Shown piece after piece: positions 24,499 to 32,252 of a stretch of DNA of 59,643 nucleotides (position 1 is the first letter of the stretch; each line of letters opens with the position of its first letter). Source of the DNA: Akkermansia sp. (GTDB taxonomy: Bacteria; Verrucomicrobiota; Verrucomicrobiia; Verrucomicrobiales; Akkermansiaceae); contig JAFURE010000071.1 of NCBI GenBank assembly GCA_017471985.1, forward strand, positions 1 through 59,643, written 5' to 3'. The notes below the pieces were generated by a model, which saw nothing but the letters and a program-made list of their open reading frames with translations, was not told the DNA's origin and made no database searches. The position numbers and the translations under genes were made by a program.

Positions 24499-25419
24499 TT
24501 ATTTCGAATATAGTTCGACTGCATTTTCAATAGCAGAGGGCAATTGTTCCAAGATATGGCGAGTAGACTCGTCCTGTTTCCGTTGCAGTCTCAAGCGGAA
24601 CAATTGTTCATGGATACGCCAATCGGCATTCCCGGACTTCGTCATTTGTTGCAGTTGGCGGTATAAATCATCCTCAGCCTTAATATACTCATCCCACCGT
24701 TGCAACACAGTCTCCACCGGTGGCTGGTAAATCATCGCCTGCTGCAAGTTCAATTCGGCAAGAGCCACCTCCCAGCGAGTAGCAAAGCCCTGTTGATAAC
24801 GCTTGCGCTGCAAATCTGCCAATTCGGCCTTGTAAGCTCTGTCTTTTGTACGATCCACCTCCATATGAGTGTACCACAGGATTTCTGCATTGAGCCAATC
24901 CGGCCGATTGCCGGAGGCCTGAGCAGCTGCAGTAACAGTTTGACGCAGCGCCTTTAACCGCTCAAGGGAAATCGGGCATTCCCGGGCAGGCGGTATAGGG
25001 GCAGAATTCGGCCGCATCGCCATCCACAGGTCACGGCCTTCCTCGTATGTCCGTATGCATGCATACAGCTCTATTCCGGTTTCGTACACATCCCGCACGG
25101 TACCGAGTCCTTGCTTATAACGGTTCTCTGCCAGGTCGTAGGCTCGTTCCCGCAACGACATCTCTTCTGCATAGGAAGTCGCCCATATATCGTCCACCTC
25201 ACCTCTTACCATGCTTTGGTACTCACTTTGCATACGCAGCAGAGCAATGGCATCCTCCTCCCCGCTCGCCTTGCGCAGCCACTCATAATCCTTCAAATGC
25301 TTTGCAGCCACCTGCGTTGCCATTCCCTCACCGCCTATAGCCAACCCCATGCACAGGATAGAAAAAATCCCTGTGCAGAAAATTCGTCCTACAAATCCTG
25401 TCAATTGCTTTTTTACCAT
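24499..25419 (-). CDS. Secreted helical protein with TolC-like motifs
   Basis: The product has 306 residues. ATG 25419 is chosen because AAGGAGAT lies 7-9 nt upstream, one of the few clear Shine-Dalgarno sites here. A signal peptide covers about 1-30. The mature protein is almost all helix. Two segments, RYKQGLGTVRDVYETGIEL and RYQQGFATRWEVALAELNL, match the repeat seen in outer-membrane efflux (TolC/OEP) proteins, but the chain is too short for a full TolC and no barrel strands are evident. It is sandwiched between two ankyrin genes. The role is unknown; a periplasmic adaptor is a guess. Confidence 0.6.
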   Translation of the reverse strand: MVKKQLTGFVGRIFCTGIFSILCMGLAIGGEGMATQVAAKHLKDYEWLRKASGEEDAIALLRMQSEYQSMVRGEVDDIWATSYAEEMSLRERAYDLAENRYKQGLGTVRDVYETGIELYACIRTYEEGRDLWMAMRPNSAPIPPARECPISLERLKALRQTVTAAAQASGNRPDWLNAEILWYTHMEVDRTKDRAYKAELADLQRKRYQQGFATRWEVALAELNLQQAMIYQPPVETVLQRWDEYIKAEDDLYRQLQQMTKSGNADWRIHEQLFRLRLQRKQDESTRHILEQLPSAIENAVELYSK

Positions 25420-25514
25420 AAGCCTATCTCCTTTGCTATATAGACGCCGACCGAACGGCGTTTTATTTAAAGTTCCGGATTTTTTCAAAATAATACTGAA
25501 ACAGAGTGCATGTT

Positions 25515-26519
25515 TTATTTCTTCATTGCTTGCTCCAACAGGGGGATTAAATCGGTACGTTTGCGCTCGCGGGCTATATCGAGAGCAGTTTTGCCGTGCT
25601 TATCCTTTCGGGTGGGGTCAACACCGATGGAGAGGAGATAGCGCAGTTCCTCCACCCCCTGCTCCGGGTCCTTGGCAACCTGCACAATGAGCGGGTCATC
25701 GAAACCGGAATCCCCGTTCACATGAGCACCACTGGCAAACAACATATCGAACAACGGGCGGCGGTCGATCTCCCGCTGGTACCACACCGCAGCCATCCAT
25801 CGGGAGGCCTCCTCCTTATCCACCCCCGAGAAATCAACCCCGTGGGAGAGAATCTGCATAATGGCCTCCGTCGAGGCGCCATGAGCTGCAGCATACAGAA
25901 TTCGCTCCGTGCACAGGTTCGGATTTGCCCCGGCAGCCAACAGCATGCGCACCATCTCATCTTCATGCAGCAGACCATGGGTTCCCACACTCAGGCACAG
26001 GTACAGAGCGATAGCATTTGCATAGTTCGGGTCAGCGCCGGCAGCCAGCAAGCGTTGGACATCATCGGGGCAGTCATGGCCGGCAGCCATGGCCAGCTCA
26101 GCCCCCAATTGTGACGTGAGCCCCAGTTGGCGGAGGTAGGCCAGAACTTTCTCATCCGACTCATGGGAGCACATGGCGACCTCCAGCGCATTCTGCCCGG
26201 CAGCATTGCGTGCATGCACATCCACCCCCTTCTCTACCAGGAAAGGCACCACGGCGAAATCCCCCGGCACCTCATGGCAATACCACCCCACACGACAAGC
26301 GCGCATGAGTACAGTGTTTCCATCATTATCTCGGGCGTTGATATCAGCACCCGCAGACAGAAGTTGCTGCACCTGCTGCACGGTTGCGCTGTCTTTCCAC
26401 ACCAGGTTCATGAGTGGCGTGCGTCCCGACGAGTCCCGGGGCTCAGCATCCCCCATGGCGGATGCGGGGAGAAATACAGTGGCAAAAAGAGCGGAATAAA
26501 TCAAGCTTTTCAGATTCAT
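25515..26519 (-). CDS. Secreted ankyrin-repeat protein
   Basis: The product has 334 residues. Signal peptide 1-22 (VFLPASAMG). Several ankyrin repeats follow: SGRTPLMNLVWKDSATVQQV, QLLSAGADINARDNDGNTVL, RLLAAGADPNYANAIALYLC, YLLSIGVDPTRKDKHGKTAL. The first ankyrin protein of this cluster has the same plan but low overall similarity. It starts the three-gene set. Upstream lies the large palindromic element. The target is unknown. Confidence 0.85.
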   Translation of the reverse strand: MNLKSLIYSALFATVFLPASAMGDAEPRDSSGRTPLMNLVWKDSATVQQVQQLLSAGADINARDNDGNTVLMRACRVGWYCHEVPGDFAVVPFLVEKGVDVHARNAAGQNALEVAMCSHESDEKVLAYLRQLGLTSQLGAELAMAAGHDCPDDVQRLLAAGADPNYANAIALYLCLSVGTHGLLHEDEMVRMLLAAGANPNLCTERILYAAAHGASTEAIMQILSHGVDFSGVDKEEASRWMAAVWYQREIDRRPLFDMLFASGAHVNGDSGFDDPLIVQVAKDPEQGVEELRYLLSIGVDPTRKDKHGKTALDIARERKRTDLIPLLEQAMKK

Positions 26520-26616
26520 GGCGTGGGAAAGTGGGTATTGGTTACGGCTCTATATTAGCAAATGGCCGCGAACGGCGCAAGCGCTAAATCAGAAATCTCG
26601 AAAAACTCAACAAAGA

Positions 26617-27042
26617 GCAATTTGTAGGGGTGTATGGCTAACCGAAGGTGAGCGGAATTCAAAAGCCCGCACTTGTGCGGGCGACAGAGAATTAGCCCTG
26701 GGTGGAGCCGCAGGCGAAACCCTGGGGTGAGTGAAAAAAAGAAAGAGAACCCCGCAGACTTGCGGGGTGACAGAGGAGTGTAGCTCAGGAATGCACGGTC
26801 GTTGAACCAAAAAGACAGGACCCAATCATAAAATAATCGCATGCGGTTGTACCCGCTTTTCTGTCGCCCCGCACGTTTGCGGGGCTCTGATTATTTTTTC
26901 TCCATACCCAGAGCTTCCGGCTTCTCTGCGATACGCCGAGACAGGGCGCGAGCTTGCTCTGGGCTAATGTTCTGCCACCCGCGCAAGCGCGGGCTTTTAA
27001 ATTCCGCTCACCTTCGGTTCGCTATGTCAATCTACATATTGC
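26617..27042. repeat. Large palindromic (MITE-like) element, copy 1
   Basis: The ends are inverted copies of about 43 bp. The left end reads GCAATTTGTAGG then GGCTAACCGAAGGTGAGCGG, and the right end is its near complement ending ACATATTGCG. Each arm carries a CCCGCxC hairpin, the motif ATTAGCCC...TGGGT, a run of A-rich DNA (AAAGAGAA or GGAGAAAAAATAATCAGA) and a CCCCGCA/TGCGGGG hairpin. No protein-coding frame looks real. A copy of the same plan lies at 51728-52110, and one arm with a different flank is at 59495-59643. Confidence 0.75.
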
Positions 27043-27188
27043 GCCCTGTAGGGCGCAGTGATATTCACGCTGCACGTGAGTGAAATTGCGGCTGACGCCG
27101 CAGTGATATTGAGCCTACGGCTCAGTGATATTGCTCTGCTGCGCAGAGCAGTGAAAATCCCCCGGGTCGACTGCTGTCGGCCCGGGGG
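27033..27188. repeat. Hairpin array, GTGATATT linker (array D)
   Basis: Five short palindromes follow one another: GCGCCC-tgta-GGGCGC, TCACG-ctgca-CGTGA, GCGGC-tgac-GCCGC, GAGCC-tac-GGCTC and GCTCTGC-tgc-GCAGAGC. They are separated by AGTGATATT or a one-base variant (GTGAAATT, GTGAAAAT). A strong CCCCCGGG stem closes the array. Stems share no sequence; linkers are nearly identical. Confidence 0.85.
27159..27188 (-). terminator. Strong hairpin terminator downstream of the phage genes
   Basis: CCCCCGGG at 27159-27166 pairs with CCCGGGGG at 27181-27188. On the minus strand it is followed by ATTTTC, so it can end the minus-strand phage gene cluster. It is also the last unit of array D. Confidence 0.6.
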
Positions 27189-27268
27189 TTCCGTTATGCA
27201 CATCATCTCACAATTCCTTCCCCGAGACCCGCCGGAGAAGTGGGGCGATGAACTGAGCGAGCTTACGC

Positions 27269-28129
27269 TCAGAGCGGGTGACCGAACGCCAGACGGTCAT
27301 ACTGCTCGTTGGCGTAGCGGTGGCGGGGATGAGAAGTGCGCATGTAGGCATCGTGCAGCGGGTGAGTGGGGTCGTGGGCAATGCGGCGAGCCTCCTCCCG
27401 CGAATCGGTGGGAGAGCCACCGGTATGCAGAGGAGCCTCCTCCAGCAGAGCAGCGGCGGCAAACATCAGGCGGGCGAAATCGGCATTCGCACGCAGAGCC
27501 GGGTTGGCCGTGAGTTCTGCCACATCCACCCCCGCGCGAACCCCGAGGTGGGTCAGGAAATCGCCGACCGTGCGCATATTGTCCTCGTAACTGCGGCCCC
27601 ATTCCTGCTGCAACTCAGCATCGGCATGGGCGATAGCAGCGGCCTGAGCCTCACGAGCACCGGCCAGCATACGGCGGCCCTCGTCGGCATATTTCTCACA
27701 AAGGGCACCCATAGCAGTAGCCGGCACGCCATACTCGTAGGCCACCTGCGAGAGAGCCGCTGCCAGAGCGGGGTCCCAGAGCTCATCGGGGGTATTCTCG
27801 GGGCGGGGAATAGCGTAGCCCTCGGCCTGTTCGGGCAGACCGACAGCCGTACGGAAAGCCGCCATGCGGCGGGCATCGTTCACATCGGGGTAGCCCTTCA
27901 TGCGCTCCAGCATGGCGTAGCTCTTGGCCAGAGCCTCGGGGCGGCGGAACTTGCCCAGTGTAGCGGCGTAGGGCTGCAACTCCTCAAAGCGGCTGTACCA
28001 CTCGGGGGAGAAGGAACCGTCGTCCTGCATCAGCGGCGTTACCTCCGGCGCAATTTCGGGCGACGGGGCAACGGTCTCGGCGGCTACGGGCATATCATCG
28101 TTTATTTCGGGTATATTATGCTTCATCAT
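27269..28129 (-). CDS. Phage scaffolding-like protein
   Basis: The product has 286 residues. The N-terminal part (about 35-60, DDGSFSPEWYSRFEELQPYA) and LGKFRRPEALAKSYAMLE resemble capsid assembly/scaffolding proteins of T7-like and related phages, which lie right after the portal gene. The rest is helical and acidic to about 220, and the C-terminus is His/Arg-rich. It overlaps the small gene before it by 14 bp. No major capsid gene follows, so the morphogenesis cluster is incomplete. Assignment is by pattern and position. Confidence 0.55.
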   Translation of the reverse strand: MMKHNIPEINDDMPVAAETVAPSPEIAPEVTPLMQDDGSFSPEWYSRFEELQPYAATLGKFRRPEALAKSYAMLERMKGYPDVNDARRMAAFRTAVGLPEQAEGYAIPRPENTPDELWDPALAAALSQVAYEYGVPATAMGALCEKYADEGRRMLAGAREAQAAAIAHADAELQQEWGRSYEDNMRTVGDFLTHLGVRAGVDVAELTANPALRANADFARLMFAAAALLEEAPLHTGGSPTDSREEARRIAHDPTHPLHDAYMRTSHPRHRYANEQYDRLAFGHPL

Positions 28130-28406
28130 GTTCTGTATTGGTTGTTGTGGTGGGAGTGGATTCCCGCTCAGCCAGACTCAACTGGCGGCGGATAACGAGG
28201 AATACCTCGCGGTGGGCATCGCGGCGCATGGCGTCCAGCGGGTCATAGGAACCGCGGTGCCCCTGAAAGACCGGCAGATCAGTCTCGAACCGCGCCTCGA
28301 GCTCGGCGAGAACCTTCTGCCCGACAGGTGAGCCGAATACAGCGAGCAAGCGCCGGCGGGCGGCACGAGCCTGCTCCACGGCTGTAATTTCAGGAGGAAA
28401 CGTCAT
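28116..28406 (-). CDS. Small phage protein between portal and scaffold genes
   Basis: The product has 96 residues. It is helical and Arg/Glu-rich, with RFETDLPVFQGHRGSYDPLD near 40-58 and a Thr-rich tail. Its start overlaps the portal stop by ATGA, and its end overlaps the scaffold gene, so it is co-translated with both. Podoviral genomes often have a small protein here; I do not recognise its function. Confidence 0.55.
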   Translation of the reverse strand: MTFPPEITAVEQARAARRRLLAVFGSPVGQKVLAELEARFETDLPVFQGHRGSYDPLDAMRRDAHREVFLVIRRQLSLAERESTPTTTTNTEHDEA

Positions 28407-30049
28407 GGTGCGACTTGTATGGGTTGAGGCTGCGGCATGAGGGCGGGCGGCGGGCCGGCATCCGCCTGGGGTTCCGGCGCCATCTGCCCGGCGGCGGCAC
28501 TCACCGCCTGCTCGCGCTCCCGGCGCATGCGGCGAACAGCGTGCTCGGGGCGCAACATCTGCTCCGGCACACCATCCAGACGAGCAGCCAGACGGAAGGT
28601 GGAGTCCATATCAATGTGGTCCGTGAGCGTGGGCGCCAGCGCTGCCATACCCTGCAGGCGACTGAGCGTGCGCTCAATGCCCTCGGACTGCAGTCGGCGC
28701 ATAATCATGGCAATTCGCCCCTGGTAGACCACATGCGGCTCGGCTATGGTGAGCTCACCGCGGCGGTCCTTCTGCAGCACGGTATGAGGGGGCTTTGGGA
28801 AACGCCCTTCGCGGAACAACTGCGCGAACACACGCTCCATGAGCGGCTGAAAATCACAGGTAAACAGCGTGAAGGAGGGCGAGAACTGCATAACACGCTC
28901 ATTCTCGCGGGCGTAGACCTCGGCCGCAGTCATCTGCTGACGTCGCTCATTCCACAGCTCCAGCATGGGCACGAAGAACGCGCGGTTGATGGACTCCTGT
29001 TTCTGCCGCAGGCGATCCATGCCCACATCATACCTGCCCTGAGTTGCCCACTCACGGGGGAAACCCAGACTGGCACTCTCGGGGCTGATGAGGGTACGCC
29101 CGCCGGCACGCAGGTCGACCTCGCCCACCTGATTTGCCAGCTCCAGTATGCGGGGGAAAGCCGCCACCTCGCCTAACATATCGAGGATTCGGTTGAGGAA
29201 CTGAGCCTGCTCGATATCCGGGTACACCAGCCGCGCCGGGGCCAGTCCGTACGGGCTCTCGCCCCACTTCAGGAATCGCGTGACCATGTAGGGCATTTCG
29301 CGATAGCCCCCTTCCTCGACCGTGCAGTTGTCGTCCAGGCTGTAATAAATGCTCTGCCAGGCCATATCGCGGGCGGTATGGCGGGAGCGGTTGCGTTTCT
29401 CGCGCGGGCGCACCACATGCAGAAAACGCAGCGAGGGGGTGTGGCGGTCGGCACTTTTCTCGCACAGCGAGCGTGCCCGCGGACCGAGAGCAGCTGTGCC
29501 GAAACGGCTCTGAGCCTGGTGCGGAGAGAAGGTGAACTCACGCATGTAGGTATCGATACAGCCCTCATCATTCTCGGCACACACGAACTGCCCGCAGGGA
29601 ATATGACGGAACATCAGCCGCCCGCTGCGCGTACTGCCGCAGAACAGGCTACCGGTACCCAACCCTACGCGGTCCAGAAAACACTCGTGCAGTGCTGTAT
29701 AAAAATTGCTGAGCGCCAGCTCGCGGTTGGCAATTTCGGAACAGCGGTTGTACCAGGACTGGGCTTCGTCCCCCGCACCGGGTTCGGGGCTGGTCCACTT
29801 GAACCACAGCTCATTGCCCGGAGTGATATAGCTCATGTGCGCACTGGCGAGTTTCTGGCAGGCCTCGACCGCGGTGGTATCGTACAATCGCTGAGTGGTA
29901 CCCGGGGAATCCACGGCAGGCAACAGAGCCTCCGCCGTCTGCTCACGGCTCGGCAGCACATAGCGGCGCAGGCGGTCCCACCAGTCCTCCCAGGGACTGC
30001 GTATAGCCCGCAGCGCATTGTAGGTTGTCAGGAGTGAATCATCTTGCAT
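28403..30049 (-). CDS. Phage head-to-tail connector (portal) protein, T7-like
   Basis: About 548 residues, near the T7 gp8 class length. Family hallmarks: MQDDSLLTTYNALRAIRSPW then LRRYVLPSREQTAE; YDTTAVEACQKLASAHMSYI; GTGSLFCGSTRSGRLMFRHI; and QAQFLNRILDMLGEV. The portal forms the dodecameric ring for DNA packaging. ATG 30049 fits the family start best; ATG 30070 is possible. The C-terminus is Pro/Gln-rich. The frame is intact although much of the prophage is gone. Confidence 0.85.
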   Translation of the reverse strand: MQDDSLLTTYNALRAIRSPWEDWWDRLRRYVLPSREQTAEALLPAVDSPGTTQRLYDTTAVEACQKLASAHMSYITPGNELWFKWTSPEPGAGDEAQSWYNRCSEIANRELALSNFYTALHECFLDRVGLGTGSLFCGSTRSGRLMFRHIPCGQFVCAENDEGCIDTYMREFTFSPHQAQSRFGTAALGPRARSLCEKSADRHTPSLRFLHVVRPREKRNRSRHTARDMAWQSIYYSLDDNCTVEEGGYREMPYMVTRFLKWGESPYGLAPARLVYPDIEQAQFLNRILDMLGEVAAFPRILELANQVGEVDLRAGGRTLISPESASLGFPREWATQGRYDVGMDRLRQKQESINRAFFVPMLELWNERRQQMTAAEVYARENERVMQFSPSFTLFTCDFQPLMERVFAQLFREGRFPKPPHTVLQKDRRGELTIAEPHVVYQGRIAMIMRRLQSEGIERTLSRLQGMAALAPTLTDHIDMDSTFRLAARLDGVPEQMLRPEHAVRRMRREREQAVSAAAGQMAPEPQADAGPPPALMPQPQPIQVAP

Positions 30050-30078
30050 GGCGATAAAGGGGAAAAACATGCAATAGC

Positions 30079-30285
30079 TCAACCCAGAGTGCTGTTGGCA
30101 CTGTTGCTGCCGGCGGTTGTCAGGGTTCCGGGGCGCGGCGTCAGAATGGAGGAGAGCAGGCTTTTGCGGCGTGCGTTTTTCTGGTCGTAATCAGCGGCTG
30201 TATCGTTCTGAGTTACCTCGGTCACAACAGGCGGTTCTTTCACCTCGGTTGACGGTGACGGTACGGAGGGTGTCATAAATCCCAT
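30079..30285 (-). CDS. Small phage protein with C-terminal STLG motif
   Basis: The product has 68 residues. A Pro/Thr-rich N-terminus precedes DYDQKNARRKSLLSSILT and ends SNSANSTLG. Short proteins with a basic stretch, a serine/threonine-leucine run and a terminal TLG occur beside portal genes of podoviruses. AAAGGAA lies about 12 nt before ATG 30285. Role unknown. Confidence 0.55.
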   Translation of the reverse strand: MGFMTPSVPSPSTEVKEPPVVTEVTQNDTAADYDQKNARRKSLLSSILTPRPGTLTTAGSNSANSTLG

Positions 30286-30317
30286 GATGTCTGTATTCCT
30301 TTCTGGTTGATGGTTGG

Positions 30318-30689
30318 TTATTTCTTGCCTGAGCGGCGGGAATTGCTTATCAGGCGCTGCCAGCCGAGCCGGTGCGGTGCGGCACTGCGCCGCCCACGCT
30401 GAAAACAGGCCCAGCGACGGCGGGGCACCTCGCAGGCCAATCGGCGAGCCAGTGCCACATCCCCCGCCAACAAGTGTACGTACCAGCCATCTGCCCCGGC
30501 AGGGCTCTCGGCCAGGTTTCCCCACTGCGCAGGATCCCGGCTGTCGGCAGCCTTCATCAGCACCACCAGGCGCGGCAGCCATACCACCACCCCCTGCGGG
30601 TTGGCGGCCAGTGCTGCCAGGTCTGCGGCGCAGTCCCGACCGAATGCCCGGTAATATCTCAGGGCGGCTATACGTGCATCTGTGCTCAT
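30318..30689 (-). CDS. Hypothetical phage-associated protein
   Basis: The product has 123 residues, rich in Arg, Ala and Trp, with the motif RRRWACFQRGRRSAAPHRLG near 90-110. It starts at ATG 30689 and precedes the small STLG gene by 32 bp on the same strand. No fold is recognised. Position suggests a structural or assembly accessory of the prophage. Confidence 0.45.
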   Translation of the reverse strand: MSTDARIAALRYYRAFGRDCAADLAALAANPQGVVVWLPRLVVLMKAADSRDPAQWGNLAESPAGADGWYVHLLAGDVALARRLACEVPRRRWACFQRGRRSAAPHRLGWQRLISNSRRSGKK

Positions 30690-30846
30690 GGGGTCAGCTT
30701 AACGCACTCACAACAGCCACACAAGAAACTTTTGCACCCCCGTCGCGACGTCTCACAAACGGAACCTCGCGGCGAAGCAATTCTTTCCTTGCCCCCATGC
30801 CATTTCTGTGCCACCCTCTGCTGTACTCAATCATAATCACCATACC

Positions 30847-31455
30847 ATGAATACAGCACCACCGAACACACAGACCACCGCTCTGTCAATCTGTAACCTG
30901 GCCCTCGCCAAGCTGGGGGAGTCCCCCATCAGCGCCATCTCCCCCTCAGGCACACTGGCGGCCAGGCTTTGCTACTCGCACTATCACCCGGTACGCCGGG
31001 AACTGCTCTGCTCCAACAGATGGACCTTCGCCACCGGGCTCGCGCAGATTCAGGCTTCAGCTGACAGCGCCGCCACCCCTGCCCGACACCGGGAACATCC
31101 CCTGCCCGATGACTGCCTGCGCGTGCTCGAAGTCAGCAGCCCGGACTGGTCATTGCGAGGGCGCAGTATCTACTGCGCAGAGGGTACCATCGAACTGCTC
31201 TACCTGGCCGATGTGGAAGACCCGCTGCTCTTTGAACCACTGTTTACCGAGGCCTTTGCCACCCGCCTGGCCTGCAAGCTCTGCATTCCCCTCACCAGCA
31301 GCACCTCCGCACGCGAGGCCCTCACGCAGGAGTACCACCGACTGGCCCTGCCACAGGCAGCTCACATCAATGCCGTGCAGGCTCACTCCAATGACTCTCA
31401 CCCCCTCCTCAGGCTCTGGCGTAAAAGTTATTCACAATGTCCCAATTGTGAATAA
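30847..31455 (+). CDS. Phage tail tubular protein A-like (T7 gp11 class)
   Basis: The product has 202 residues. The N-terminus (ALSICNLALAKLGESPISAI) and ARLCYSHYHPVRRELLCSNRWTFAT match the gp11-like tail/adaptor family, which attaches below the portal. Orientation is opposite to the portal group, unlike intact T7-like clusters, so the prophage has been rearranged. The C-terminal codons are part of the DnaA-box-like palindrome at 31427-31456. ATG 30847 fits the family start. Confidence 0.75.
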   Translation: MNTAPPNTQTTALSICNLALAKLGESPISAISPSGTLAARLCYSHYHPVRRELLCSNRWTFATGLAQIQASADSAATPARHREHPLPDDCLRVLEVSSPDWSLRGRSIYCAEGTIELLYLADVEDPLLFEPLFTEAFATRLACKLCIPLTSSTSAREALTQEYHRLALPQAAHINAVQAHSNDSHPLLRLWRKSYSQCPNCE

Positions 31456-31548
31456 CCCTGTTTACAACCCTGCCAGTAAATATATTACCATATTTATATT
31501 CAATATATTACAATACATATCAACATTGTGAATAACTCTGTGAACAAG
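31427..31548. promoter_or_regulatory. Palindrome with DnaA-box-like repeats and an AT-rich core
   Basis: GTTATTCACAA (from 31427) and TTGTGAATAAC (to 31456) form an 11-bp inverted repeat with a 7-nt spacer. A third identical half-site TTGTGAATAAC lies at 31526-31536, and a one-mismatch relative TGTGAACAA at 31540-31548. Each contains TTATTCACA, which fits the DnaA-box consensus TTATNCACA. About 65 very AT-rich bases separate the palindrome from the third site. It could be a prophage origin or an operator for the following winged-helix gene. Confidence 0.6.
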
Positions 31549-31553
31549 TGAAT

Positions 31554-31844
31554 ATGAAAGCGATAGATTTTGCCTGTAACCTACTGAAAACGCTCCATGA
31601 AAGTGAGCTGAGTCCGGCCAGCATACGCGTGCTCTTCTGTCTGGGTGCGGGACTGCATTACAAGGATGATATCACTTCCTTCCTCAGCAACAGCCAGAAC
31701 TCCGGCAACATAAGCACCATACTCAAGCGACTGGAGCAACACAAACTGGTCAAATTGATAAGCTCCGACACCGATTACTACAGTTTATCGGAAAAAGGCA
31801 AAGATGCCATCAGAAAACTGCTGCGATTTCTACCCACCCATTGA
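31554..31844 (+). CDS. Small winged-helix (MarR-like) protein
   Basis: The product has 96 residues from ATG 31554 (GTG 31548 is an in-frame alternative). The helix-turn-helix part (ELSPASIRVLFCL to GNISTILKRLEQHKLVKLIS) is followed by a wing (DTDYYSLSEKGKDAI), the usual MarR/PadR-like layout, but the dimer helices are short. It lies directly behind the half-site repeats, so autoregulation is plausible. It overlaps or abuts the next gene. It may be the regulator of the prophage remnant. Confidence 0.6.
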   Translation: MKAIDFACNLLKTLHESELSPASIRVLFCLGAGLHYKDDITSFLSNSQNSGNISTILKRLEQHKLVKLISSDTDYYSLSEKGKDAIRKLLRFLPTH

Positions 31845-31849
31845 CCGAT

Positions 31850-32077
31850 ATGGAAAAACACAGACACCTGACCATCGAAGAAAAACGCGACTGGCTGGCC
31901 GGCATATTCCGCGATAAAAGCGGCGATTTCAGCCAGGCAGACAAGTTCAAGGCTCTGGCAGAGGACACCCGTCTGGCGCAGTTGCAGGAGGAAAAGGAAC
32001 AGGCTGCTCAGGCCGCCGAAAACCGAACCCTCAAAAATGTGCCTAACCTGCTGTCGGAGCTACTGCCGTCACCATAG
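31850..32077 (+). CDS. Small protein, possible phage terminase small-subunit relative
   Basis: The product has 75 residues from ATG 31850; TTG 31841 would overlap the previous gene by 4 nt. It is highly charged and helical. RDWLAGIFRDKSGDFSQADK and FKALAEDTRLAQ resemble the DKxKALE(L) region of small terminase subunits, but the protein is short and lacks a clear DNA-binding head. It could equally be a coiled small partner of the winged-helix protein. Confidence 0.4.
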   Translation: MEKHRHLTIEEKRDWLAGIFRDKSGDFSQADKFKALAEDTRLAQLQEEKEQAAQAAENRTLKNVPNLLSELLPSP

Positions 32078-32252
32078 CACCATCATTTACCTGTGTTGTT
32101 GTTTATCATTGCCCCAACGCGTTGGAACAACCGGAGTTTGAAGAAAAAGCCCCGGCTTCGACAAGGCCACACCGAGACATAATGTAAGCCCTCCGAATTT
32201 CTCACATAGTTCTTCGCACCTCGTAATCAGACCTTCCGCGAATCGTTGTTTC
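32078..32252. other. Intergenic stretch between prophage remnant and flavin reductase
   Basis: Nothing coding is seen. It contains CAACGCGTTGGAACAA at about 32117, which is also found at about 51706 and, as a variant, at the broken end of the IS5 element near 4395. Confidence 0.4.

Noticed and set aside
27297..30037. Several plus-strand frames opposite the phage genes
   Set aside because: They are shadows of GC-rich minus-strand genes. They have no motif, and the minus-strand starts and stops overlap in an orderly way.
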